Shown here: positions 27,501 to 39,500 of the stretch, one piece after another
Layout of the letters: each line of letters begins with the position of its first letter
Position numbering within the stretch: the first letter of the stretch is position 1
DNA from: Galbula dea
Lineage: Eukaryota; Chordata; Aves; Piciformes; Galbulidae
Length of the DNA stretch: 64,000 nt
NCBI GenBank assembly: GCA_013399015.1
Contig: VWZX01005778.1
Coordinates: forward strand, 51,683 to 115,682
Reading direction: 5' to 3'
The notes under the pieces: generated by a model
Seen by the model: the letters and a program-made list of their open reading frames with translations, nothing else
Databases searched by the model: none
What the model was told of the DNA's origin: nothing
Made by a program: the position numbers and the translations under genes

Positions 27501-30500
27501 CAGGTGCTTGATCAGGATTGTAAAAAACAATCACATCTAAAGAATTTTAAAATCATGTCACATCTTTCAAGAACAGCTAAAAGTAAGGAGATGAAAGGCC
27601 CCAACAAGGTCAATGTCCTAACTTCAGCCCTGAGCAACAGGAGGGAAAGCACAGTTCTATTCAAGGATATAGTAACGTTTCTACAGAATGCTTCTACATA
27701 ACACAGTGACTTGTGGCTCATGGATTCCCCATGTAAAAAGGGAACTGCTGCATTTGATAGCCTTCAATGGTATCCAATCAATTCTCAGTGGTATTCTGGG
27801 GTGTATTAGAGTGGGTGTGGTTAATAGGTGGAGAGAGGTTCTTCTCCCCCTTTACTCTACCCTGGTGAAGCCACATCAAGGGAACTGCTTGAAAGAGTCC
27901 AGCACAGACCCACCAAGATGATGAAGGGGATGGAACATCTTCCTTATGAGGAAAGGCTGAGGGAGCTGGGTCTCTTTAGCTTGAAGAAGAGGAGGCTAAG
28001 GGGTGCCCTCATCTATGCTTTTAAATATGTGAAAGGTGGGTGTCAGGGGGATGGGGTTGGGGTCTTCTCAGTGAAGCCCAGTGACAATGGGCAACGGTTG
28101 TAAGCAGAAGCATAGGAGGTTCCATGTGAGTAAAAGAAAAAATTTTTTCCCAGTGAGGGTGCCAGAGCACTGGAACAGACTGCCCAGAGAGGTTGTGAAG
28201 TCTCCTTCTCTGGAGATATTCAAAACCCATTTGGACATGTTCCTGTGTGACCTGGTCTAGGGAATCCTGCTGTGGCAGGGGGGTTGGACTAGATAATCTT
28301 TTGAGGTCCCTTCCAACTCCTAACATTCTGTGATTCCATGTCAACTTGCAGCATCTTCATAAGTGTACTAATTTCTCAAAAGTGAAACACTTGAATCTAT
28401 TGAAAATGAGAAATGAAAGCTACTGTAACAGATTTAAATCTTAGTCTAACAGGGATATTTTTTGTAAAAGCTTGGAATCCAAATCTCTAATCTTAAAAAT
28501 AACTACTTCAATAAAAGCTTTTATTTTAATAGAAAGGCAAACTCTTAACCCTCTCATACGTACATCTCCTAAACATAGCAAGGTTGTTTAATAAATTTAT
28601 AGAAGGCTTTTTTTGGTATGGTAATTTTATATCTCCACTAATCTTAATAAATATTAGATTAGTAGTTTTGAAGTCAGTGCTTGTTCTGAAAAGGAAATCA
28701 GCAAAACTGAGTTCAAAATGTATTAAATTGTATGCCACCAAAAAATCCCTTTTTCTTTGAGATTTACCATCTCCAAGTCTTGACACAATTTGAGTAGGGT
28801 GCTCCCAAAACAAGTTTATGTTTAAGATTTGTGGGAGGTATTGATCTCTGCTATCATTAGACCAAGGTTTCTTTACTGACATGAGTGTTCTACATACACA
28901 TGATAAAATCAATTGGTATTCATATTCACCAGCATATTTGAAGAAACCCACACAACTCTTCCCCCTGCCACCCCTTCCATCCCATGATTATCATGAGCCC
29001 TCTCTACCTGGAATTATTAATTTCTTCTGTTGGTTTCTAACACGTCTTCATTTTTATATACCTAATCCTGAGTATGTGCTTCCCGTTCAATATTTATATT
29101 GTGTGAGTATCAGAACATCTTCCTAGGAAAGAAATCACTAACTCAAATTTAGTGCAGGAACAGTGGAAGTCTAAAATACTGGGAGAACACATTTTTGTCA
29201 GCTGCTACTGTAAATAACCCAAGTTCTCTGCCTACTGGCAGTTAAAGCTTTTTCAGTTATGAAACACTACACTTGCAAAAATCAAATGTCAACCAGAATT
29301 GCCTAGTGTTACCTAGTACAATTACTAAGCAAAATACTACCAGACACTAGGAATGTAAAAGCAACTACTATGCACATCTTTATACAGCATCTCCTATTAA
29401 AACAAGAGGAATTTGGCAGAATACTGGTATTTTGTAAAGAAAAACATTTTATATGGTTTAAAGCATGGTTGCTTCCACTTCCTTATTTTGCAAAGGTAAA
29501 AAAATTCTATTTTTATGAGTCAAATGCTTGTCAAAAACTTTTAATTCAGCTGATTTAGCAGCTCTAGAGCTACTAGTAGTAGTAGCTCTATATAGTACCA
29601 GAGAGCAGCAGAAAATAGGACCAAAAAATAAGAACAAGAGACTAAACTAACAGCTTTGGAAAAATACAATTTGCATTGTGGATCAAAGTCTGTTTGCCAG
29701 TATTGTGCCCAAAGAAATGTAGAACTATCAAGTTACAATGTCTGAAAATAAAGTTTAAAATTGATATGCTGGCAGGCCTTCATTCACAAGAAATGAGCTG
29801 ACCATTACTAAAAGCAGAAACCAAAGTAACAAGAAACCCTGACATTCATGCCTTACTAGTGAACTATACGAAATTAGTATTTATGCTATACCTGCTTAGA
29901 TAAATTCAGAAAATATTTTTAATTGAGTAATTCCTCCTTCAAAACAAATAGCACATAGAAAGGAGTAAAGAAGAGAACAGACAGAGAAAATGTAAGCACA
30001 GTAGACTCCCCATTTCATACAAGCATTATACCTATTCATTTCTTAGCAGTAACTTCTATTGTCTTGCCTCAAGAAGGTAGCCGAAAAGGCAAAGCATTGG
30101 TTGCAAAATATTATTTCTAATAGAATATGCACCAATCATTTCTTTAGTCCCAAATGAAAATTTCTAAAAATCAATCTTATCACCTGGGAAAAAGAAAGAA
30201 TGGTTGTGACTAGTGACAGGACTAGAGGGAATGGGCTCAAGTTGTGCCAGGGTAGGTTTAGATTAGATATTAGGAAGAATTTCTTTACTGAAAGAGTGGT
30301 GAGATATTGGAATAGGCTGCCCAGGGAGGTGGTGGAGTCACCATCCCTGGAGGTTGTCAAGAAGAGGATAGATGCATTTCTTCAGGGGATGATTTAGGGA
30401 TAAGAGTAGTGTAGGGCTATCGGTTGGACTTGATGATCTTGAAGGTCCTTTCCAACCATAATGATTCTGTGATTGAGCAAGGCAAGTCAGCAAGCCAGTA

Positions 30501-33500
30501 AAAATAGGCCAAGTCCAAAGAATATTTGAAAATGCTAAAAACTCCAAGCTTCTTCTGGCATAAAATTACTCAGTTAAGTCAATGTATTTAAAGATGAATT
30601 AGGAAGTTTTCCTGGGTTGAAAGGTGCTAACAGGGCCTGGAAAGGAGACTAACATTAAGTGCTACCAGAATACTGATGACAGTGTCATGTGAAATGTTTT
30701 AGGAGTCTCTAAATGTTATATCTGAAAACCCAGATTACTTATCTCACATTTAGATTCTGAATGGTTTTATTTCAGTGTCTGGCCACATCAGCCTTGCAAC
30801 AGAGTGAAATCAGTCCGCTCTAATGCTTATGTACAAAAAGAATTTTGAAGAACTAAGGAATTCATACCTTTTGATTGATAATGCCCAAGAAATATTAAGA
30901 GCTACCACTTGTCTCAGTGGTTTGTGCTTCTTAGGATCAATAAGTGATCTGGATTTTTGTGTTCTTACAATTAAGCGCCTTTTCCTACCTTTTCTTTACC
31001 TGAAATCTCTGACCCCTGTTAAATCCAAGATAGATTTTATTATTAAGTACTTGGCTTACTACTAAAGGTTTACTTCAATGTTTCTGCTATTATGTCATAA
31101 TGCAACATACTTTTGTGAATTATGAATAATAGTAACAAAAATCAAGACAAGGGGCAATGGCTGCAAGCTGAGGCATAGGAGGTTCTGTGTGAATACAAGA
31201 AAACATTTTTTCCCAGTTCAGGTGACAAAGCACTGGAACAGACTGCCCAAGGAGGTTGTGGAGTCTCCTTCTCTGGAGATATTCAAAACCCGTCTGGACG
31301 TGCTTCTGTGTGACCTGGTCTAGGGAATCCTGCTGTGGCAGGGGAGTTGGACAAATGGTCTTTCGAGTTGCCTTCCAACTCCTAATATTCTGTGATAGTA
31401 TGATTAAAAATATGGCTGGTAAATTGTTGTTCACTTATTAGCAATACTTGCAAAACCAAAATTTATCAGCTTCTGAAAAGACAAAACGAAGACAAAATGA
31501 CTTGCCAAAGTAGTTCTGTCCTAAAAAGTTAATACAAATGAAAAATGGAGAAGAAAGGGTAAGAACAAACTTTTATTTTGTTAGATCTTCTAACAGTTAT
31601 TTTTACATTTAAGTGACTGATGAATGATTATATGAATCATGCATTTATTCATCCACAATCATAACACTAAGTTATACGATTAAATTCTTAAGAATTCACT
31701 TAGAATTCTAAGTTCACTTACAAGTGAAGTGCAAAAAGAATACAGAAATGAAACATATATGCTACTTTGGGAAGTATTTAATTTTTAAGTTGTTATACTA
31801 TGAAAATATGATCAGCAGATATTTATAGACATTTTATATTACGTACTGTTTATAATGCCTAGATGAAGAAACTTTGCAGAAGTATCTGATTATTCCTTAC
31901 ATGGAAGGAGTTACTTACATTCTGGACTTTTTTTTTGCCATTGATTGTATTCTGCTGCCAAAGCTTTCATCTGCATCATTAACATGGAAATCTGTATAAA
32001 TAGAAAAGAAGCATCTCTTGAAGTATGTTGAGTAAAGTGAGACAGAATGGGATTGAAATTTGATCATTAAGTTTATACAGTGGAGAGCAAAAGAGCATCT
32101 GCTACAAAATAATAATAAATAAATAACAAAATAATATTAAATCTTAGGAAAGATGGGTTGGCCAGGCAGGGTGGTGGAGTTGCTCTGTATGTGAGAGAGC
32201 AACTGGAATGTATTGAGCTCTCCATGGGGATGTGTTATGACCAAGTTGAGATCTTGTGGGTAAAGATTAAGGGGCAGGCAGGCTGCTATAAGAGTGTTGT
32301 GGTTGTTTATTACAGGCCACCTGATCAGGATGGGGAAGTTGATGAGGACTTCTACAGGCACCTGAGAGCTGCCTCACAAATCTTGGGCCTTACTATTCAT
32401 GGAGGACTTCAACTACCCTGATATCTGCTGGCATGGTCACACAGCCAGGCATTTGCAGCCCAGGAGGTTCCTCCAGTGTATTGACGACAACTTTTTGACT
32501 CAGGTGGTGGAAGAGCCAACAAGGAGAGGTGTTCTACTGGACCTAGTACTGACAAATAAAGGAGGACTGGTACATGATGTCAAAGCTGGCGGAAGACTCG
32601 GCTCTAGTGATCATGAGAAGATAAGAGTTCATGATCATGGGTAGTATGATGAGATCCCATGGGTTAAGGCCCTGGAAGGTAGCGGGGATAAAAGGGGCGG
32701 TCAATATTCAAATATAACTTCCTCCAAGCACTGGATCCATGTATCCCTAAGTGTAATAAATCAAGCAGGGAAGTAGGAGACCTGCATAGCTGAGTAAGGA
32801 GCTTCTGAAAAAGCTCAGGTGGAAGAAGGAAGTTTACAGTGCTTGGAAAAAGGAGCTGACCACTTGGGAGGAGTACAAAAGTGTTGTTAGAGCATGCTAA
32901 GGCCTCCTTGGAATTAAACTTGGCTAGGGATATCAAGGCAAAGAGGAAGGAGTTCTTCAAGGATATTGGAACTAAAAGGAAAAGTAGAGATAACGTGGGC
33001 CTGCTGCTGAGCAAGGCAAGTGCCACGGTGACAGATGATGCAGAGAAGGCAGAGATACTGAATGCCTTCTTTGCATCAGTCTTTACTGCTCAGGCTAGCC
33101 CTCAGGAGTCCTAGACCTTGGATGTAACAGAGAAAGTCTGGATAAAAGAAGACTTTCTCTTTGTGGAAGAGGGTCTAGTTAGAGAGCAATGAAGAAAATT
33201 GGACATTCACAAGTCTATGGGTCCTGATGGGATGCACCCATGAGTGCTGAGGGAGCTGGCAGATATCATTGCTGGGCCACTCTCTATCATCTTTGAAAGG
33301 TCCTGGAGAACAGGTGAGGTGCCCAAGGACCGGAGGGTAGACAATGTCACTCTGGTCTTCACAAAAGGGCAGGAAATAGGATCCAGGAAACTACAGGCCA
33401 GTCAGCCTCACTTCCATCCCAGGAAAGATGATGGAGCAGCTTGTTCTGGGCATCTTCTCAAAGTATGTGGAGGAAAACAGGGTTATCAGGAGTAGCCAAA

Positions 33501-36500
33501 CGTGGATTCACCAAGGGAAGTCATGCCCAACTAATCTCATAGCCTTCTATGACGGCGTAACTGAATGGTTAGATAAGGAGAGGACAGTTGATGTTGTCTA
33601 CCTTGATTTTAGCAAGGCTTTTGACACAGTATCCCACAGTATCCTGCATAGGCAAGCTAAGGAACTGTGGGTTAGACGTCTGGACAGTGGAGTGGATCGA
33701 TAACTGGCTGAAGAACAGAGCTCAGAGGGTTGTCATCAATGGTGTGAAATCCAGTTGGAGGTCTGTAACGAGTGGTGTTCTCCAAGGGTCTGTTCTAGGT
33801 CCAGTCCTGTTCAGTATATTCATCAATGACCCAGAGGAAGGAACAGCATGTACCCTCAGCAAGTTTGCTGCTGATACAAAACTGGCAGGAGTGGCTGACA
33901 CACCAGATGGCTGTGTTGTTATCCAGTGTGACCTGGGCAGGCTGGAGAATTGGACAGAGAAAAACTATATGAAATTCAACAAGATCAAGTGTAGGGTAAT
34001 GCACCTGGGGAGGAATAACCCAAAGCACCAGTACAGGCTAGGAACTGATATACTGGAAGGCAGCTCTGTGGAAAGAGTCCTGGGAGTCCTGATGGACAAG
34101 ATGACCATGAGCTAGCGATGTGACCTTGTGGCCAAAAAGGTCAATGGCTTCCTGGGGTGTATCAAGAATAGTGTGGCGAGTAGGTTGAGGAAGGTTCTCC
34201 TCTCCCTCTACTCTGCCCTTGTAAGGCTGCATCTGGAGTACTGTGCCCAGTTCTGGTCTCCTCTCTTTGAGGAGAACAGGAAACTTCTAGAGGGTATAGA
34301 AAAAGGCTAAAAAAATGATTAGGAGACTAGAACAAAACAGTAAAAAGAACTTTTTAAAATATGTTAATAGTAAGAGGAAGTCCAGGAATGACATTGGCCC
34401 ATCACTGAATGGGGATGGTCTCCTCGCAACTAGAGACACTGACATAGCAGAGGCGTTTAATGCTTTCTTTGCCTCTGTCTTTAAAATGGAGGAAGGGATT
34501 TGGAGAACTCAGTGCCATTAGCCAGCGGCCAACGACAGGGAGTCTGTTAATGCTCTAGCTGACCCTGAACTAGTGCGGGACTTGCTCCTCCAACTGGACC
34601 CCTGTAAGTCTATGGGGCCTGATGGAATCCACCCAAGGGTTCTTAAAGAGCTGGCAGATGTCATAGCGAGTCCTCTCTTGATGATTTTTCAATGCTCTTG
34701 GGAGTCTGGGCAGGTTCCAACCGACTGGAAGCAGGCAAATGTTCCTAACTACAGGCCTGTCAGCCTCACTTCCGTGCCTGGCAAAATTATGGAAAAGATT
34801 ATTCTAGGAGCTATAGGTAAGCATCTGACAGATAACGCTATCATTGGCCCTAGCCAGCACGGGTTTATGAAGGGGAAGTCATGTTTGACTAACTTGATTT
34901 CCTTTTATGACAAAATCACCTATCTAGTTGATCAAGGGAGACCAGCTGATGTCACCTTTTTGGACTTCAGCAAGGCTTTTGATAAGTTTCCCACAATATC
35001 ATAGTATTGTCCGAGCTGGAAGGGACCCAATAAGATCATCGAGTTCAGCTCTTAAACCCATGAGGACACCCCAAGAATCACACCATGTGCCTGAGAGCGT
35101 TATCTAAATCCTTCTTCTTTTGTGTCTCCCCCTTCTATTTGGAATAGGTAGACATGCTCTCCAGCACAGCACTGAGAGCCTCGGTCAGCTCCTGCAGCAG
35201 ACAGAACAGGAGAAAGGCTACTTCCTTCTGGATTCCTGAAGTCCTAAGCCTAAAGAGAAAGGTAGTGTCCTGGTTTGGATTAGAACAGAACTAATTCTGT
35301 TCAGTGATTTTACTTTTTAGTTGAAGTTCCTCTAAAAAACTGCACTAACAGTATGTTTTCATAGATACTGCCAGCATCCTGTAGTGAGGAAGATTGCTTT
35401 TCAGGGTCTCCTCCTGAAGTAGAGACATTGGAGTACCACTGTTTCCAAGCAAAGCTGTGGAGCAGGATATGAAAGGAAATGACTAGTGATGTGTGAAAAG
35501 AATCCCATGGAGCATATCACTGTGATGAACTGGGATAAGGAGTCATCCTGCCCAACTCTCCAGACTGTCTAAGTCTCGCTGAAGGGCAGGACAACCCTCC
35601 GGTGTGTCAGCCACTCCACCCACTTTAGTGTCAGCAGCAAACAGATAAACTGTCAGGTATATAACTAGATGGGAGACTCAAGAGGTGGGTGAATAACTGG
35701 CTTAGGGGTTGGGCTCAGAGGGTTTTGGTAAATGGAGCTATATTGGGATGGTGACAAGTGACATGTGGGGTCCCACAGGGATCCATCTTGGGGCCAGTCC
35801 TGTTTAATATCTTTATAAATGACTATAAATTAGGACTGGAATGTATAATAAGTAAATTTGCGGATGATGCTAAATTGGGAAGTGCTGTTGACTCTAGCGA
35901 GGGCAGAGAGACACTTCTGAGGGATCTGAATAGATTAGAGGACTGGGCTGCCATAAACCAGATGAAATTTAATAAGGACAAGTGCCAGGTTCTGCACTTG
36001 GATAGGGCCAACCCAAAACCAACATACCAATTGGGGGATGTGAGGCTGGAAAGCAGCACTGTAGAGAGGGATCTGGGAATTCTGGTAGATAATAGGTTGA
36101 ATATGAGCCAGCAGTGTGCATTGGCAGCTACAAGGTCCAACAGGATTCTGGGGTGCATCAAGCACTCCATTGCTAGCTGATTGAGGGAAGTGCTGGTCCC
36201 ACTCTACTCGGCTCTGGTGCGGCCTCACCTGGAGTACNAGGCTGTCATGGCCCCTACTCTCACGGAATTTAAGAAGCATTTGGACAAGGCACTTAGGCAC
36301 ATGTTGTGACTATGGAGTTTTCCTGTGCCTAAACAGGAGTTGGACTAGATGATCATAATGGGTCCCTTCCAACTCTGGCTAGTCTGTGATTCTGTGATTC
36401 CTCTTATGGCGAAAGGCTGAGAGAGCTGTGGCTGTTTAGCCTAAAGAAGAGAAGACTGAGAGGGGATCTATCAATGCTTACAAATACTTAATGAGTGGGT

Positions 36501-39500
36501 GTCAAGAGAATGGGGCCAGGCTTTTTTCAGTGGTGCCTAGTGACAGGACAAGAGGCAATGGGCACAAACTGGAATATAGGAAGTTCCACTTAAACATAAG
36601 AAGGAACTTCTCTGAGAGTGGTGGAGCACTGGCACAGGCTGTCTAGGGAGGTGGTGGAGTCTCCATCTCTGAAGACATTTAAAGGCCCCCTGGAAGCCAT
36701 CCTCTTCAACCTGCTCTAGGTGAACCTGCTCTGACAGGAGGCTGGACTAATTATCTCCAGAGGTCACTTCCAACCCCTAATATTCTGTGATTCTTTGAAA
36801 GACCACTTATTCCTTCAAAAGATTTAAAAAGCCATTCACAGGGGTAAAGAAATGTATTTTTTTTTCCAAAAGGGTGAAGTCCAAAATAGTCAAAGTGGGT
36901 ATCTCCCCAATAATCTCCTCAGTAATATCAGACAATGACCAAAACTGAATAAGCCACTAGAAGTAATGACAATACTTCACAGCCCCAGCTCTTGTTAGGT
37001 GGATGGTTGATACACATTTAAAGTTAAATGGACTGTGCTTCATGTGTGATCATTTTTAATTCAAGCACATCAGTTTCTTCATGATATCCACAAATGAAGA
37101 ACCACCCTAATTTGCAAATACAAAATTGCATTGTGTAACTAAAGGGACCTATACAGACTTTCACAAATTACATAGACATTTATTAGGACATAGTCCAAAT
37201 CGGTACCGAAGTTACACATCCTTCCATTTTGCTTCCTATCTTAGTCATTTATCAGTCATAGAATTATTTTGGTTGGAAAAAATCTTTAAGATCAAGTCCA
37301 CCACAAGTCCTTGTCACCAAGTGCCACACCTACATGTCTTTTAATATGTCCAGGGATGGCAACTCTACCACTTCCCTGAGCAACCTGTTCCAATGTTTGG
37401 CCACCCTTTCAGTGAAAAATTTGTTTCTAATATCCAGTCTGACTCTCACCAGCACAACTTGAGGCAGTTTCCACTTGTCCTATCACTTGTTATTTGGGAG
37501 AAGAGCCAGACCCTCGCCTCACTATAACCTCCTTTCAGGTAGTTGTAGAGACAGATAGGGTCTCCCCTGAGCCACTGAGTGCACTCAATCCCCTCATTCA
37601 GATAGTCGATGAAGATATTAAATAGGACTCACCCCACTACTGAGCCCTGGGGAACACCACTTGTGACTGGTCATGAACTGGATTGAACTCCATTTACCAC
37701 CAGACTTTGGGCCAAATGTGTGGCAGGACTGCATGTAACCTTTCTGCTATACATTTTCATTATTTGCTAGACACAAGTTAGAATACAGCTTCAGAGTTAG
37801 TAAGAGTAAAGCTGTCAGCTTTAGAGAGTAAGTGGAGGCAATTTAGATTTTTTTTTTCGAAGCTAACCATACCTTCACAGAAAACAAAATATTTTGTGGA
37901 GAACAAAACAAAAAACAACTGCCTTACCTCGGTGTCTGATTTTCGCAGTGGTCCCGTTCCTACAAGCGTTAGCTTGCTCTGATACTAGATAGAAAACAGA
38001 ACAGAAACAATGCTTACTTATTCTTCCCTTTTGTAAAAAAAGAAACACAATGCTTAGAAATTTGCATGAAGTTGTTTAATATAGGAATGAATGTAAGGGT
38101 TTTGACTTGGTTACTAAGTCCCTGAGAGCATAACCCAGAGCAACAAATTAAGAAATATTTTGAAATCATGCCACAGTAAAAAAAGTAGAACTTCAATTAA
38201 CTGAAAAGTAGAAAAGTAGCAGCTAAAAAACCCCCAGATGTACCAAAGATGTATTTGACAAAAAAGGCAAGTTATGACAGCAAAGTTCATATGGGGAAAG
38301 TTGATATGGGGACACTAAACAGATGAAGGACATGAGACACTGGGAAGAGAGAATCATGCACAGGGCTGAATAGGGAAGCTGCTGACAAATTAAAACACCT
38401 GCAGCTACTATTCTGTCTTTTCAAAGACAGCAATTAAATTGCAATACACATTTTTAGTTTTAATTCACTTGGGGCAATACACACTTAAAGAAACTATCTG
38501 ATCTTCAGGAGTGCACTACATCACCAAGACATTCCCTAACTGCTATAGGGTGCACATCAAGTCTGAAATTCAAGCCACCACAGATATCCAAGGCTTCAGG
38601 AGTCACCTGCTGAACTCTTTCTCGATTTGTAACAGTCAGCAATTTAACCTGCCCCATAACAAGGCAGAATGCATTCTACTAAGCAGTAAAACTACTAAGC
38701 AATACTTTGGAAAGCTTGCTGTTAATATTTTGGAAACAAAACACAATACAGGATTTCTCCAGTAAGAACTCCTACTGCTACTGCTGATATAAAATCACTG
38801 GAATGTTACATCATAAACCATACAAGCTAAGAATTAATTCACTGACTATTAGCTGTTTAAACGTTTTGCTGAAACATACATGCATCCAAGATGCAATAAT
38901 CACAAAGTAATAAAAATCCTACTGTTTTTTATCAACTTCTAATAAAAACACATATTATTACTTCCTCTATTGTTTTGGGGTTGTTGGGAACAAGATACAA
39001 GGTATCAAAGATTTTCAATTACATTCAAAATAATAAACATTCTAACTTCCCTTCTAATCTGGAAGTTTCAAAGAAAATTCACATCCTCTGAAGTGGTGCC
39101 AGACAAAACTTTTGATAAAATACGAGTACCTCAGAAGCCTAGACACAGGATTCCCTGCCATTTGTTCAATATAAAGGTAAGTTTACATGTAACAACAAAT
39201 AAAAATCACATTAGCCTTTTAGAATGTGATTCTGTAAAATTATTATGCTGTGGGTTGTCTGTACTTTGTTCTACCTTAAGTTTGGGGGTATCTTCCCTTC
39301 AGTTTCTGATAGTATTTAATGCTTTGAACCTACAACTCAGAACTCAAATGGCAGGTGAGTAACACATAAAATCAAGTGAAGCAATCGACACTCTTAAAAT
39401 TTAATTTAGAACATGACTATTCATCAGACTCTGCAGCTTCTTATAGGATGCACAGCATTCCCTCAGAACTGTTTAACCATTTATCTTTCCTGAGATTTGA

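Larger units (their letters stand above)
34328..36397 (+). mobile_element. CR1 LINE (element B) inserted in element A
   Basis: It starts abruptly at an RT-start segment (KKNFLKYVNSKRKSRNDIG, SLNGDGLLATRDTDIAEAFN) and continues through DPCKSMGPDGIHPRVLKEL to FLDFSKAFDK at 34990. There it is broken by other repeats until about 35650. It resumes at GVPQGSILGPVLFNIFIND and KFADDAKLGS and ends in a 'gattctgtgattc' tail at 36397. A single N at 36238 skips part of the 3' region. The start and end coincide with the break in element A. Confidence 0.78.
32141..36796 (+). mobile_element. CR1 LINE (element A) split by a later CR1
   Basis: Element A runs 32141-34327 and resumes at 36398-36796. The first part reads endonuclease (RQGGGVALYVRE, VVVVYYRPPDQDGE, DNFLTQVVEEPTRRGVLL), RT start, then RT core (VDVVYLDFSKAFDTVSHS, SGVLQGSVLGPVLFSIFIND, KFAADTKLAG). 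It reaches a point matching RAMKMIRRLE and breaks. The second part picks up at the next residues of the same protein (ERLRELWLFSL) and continues to a 3' tail at about 36790. The two parts sum to about 2.6 kb. The box normally reading YADD/FADD is FAAD here, so the catalytic pair is lost. Confidence 0.82.

Noticed and set aside
34573..36180. Long plus-strand frames that look like reverse transcriptase genes
   Set aside because: They are pieces of CR1 elements, broken by stops, insertions and gaps. They are annotated as transposons, not host genes.
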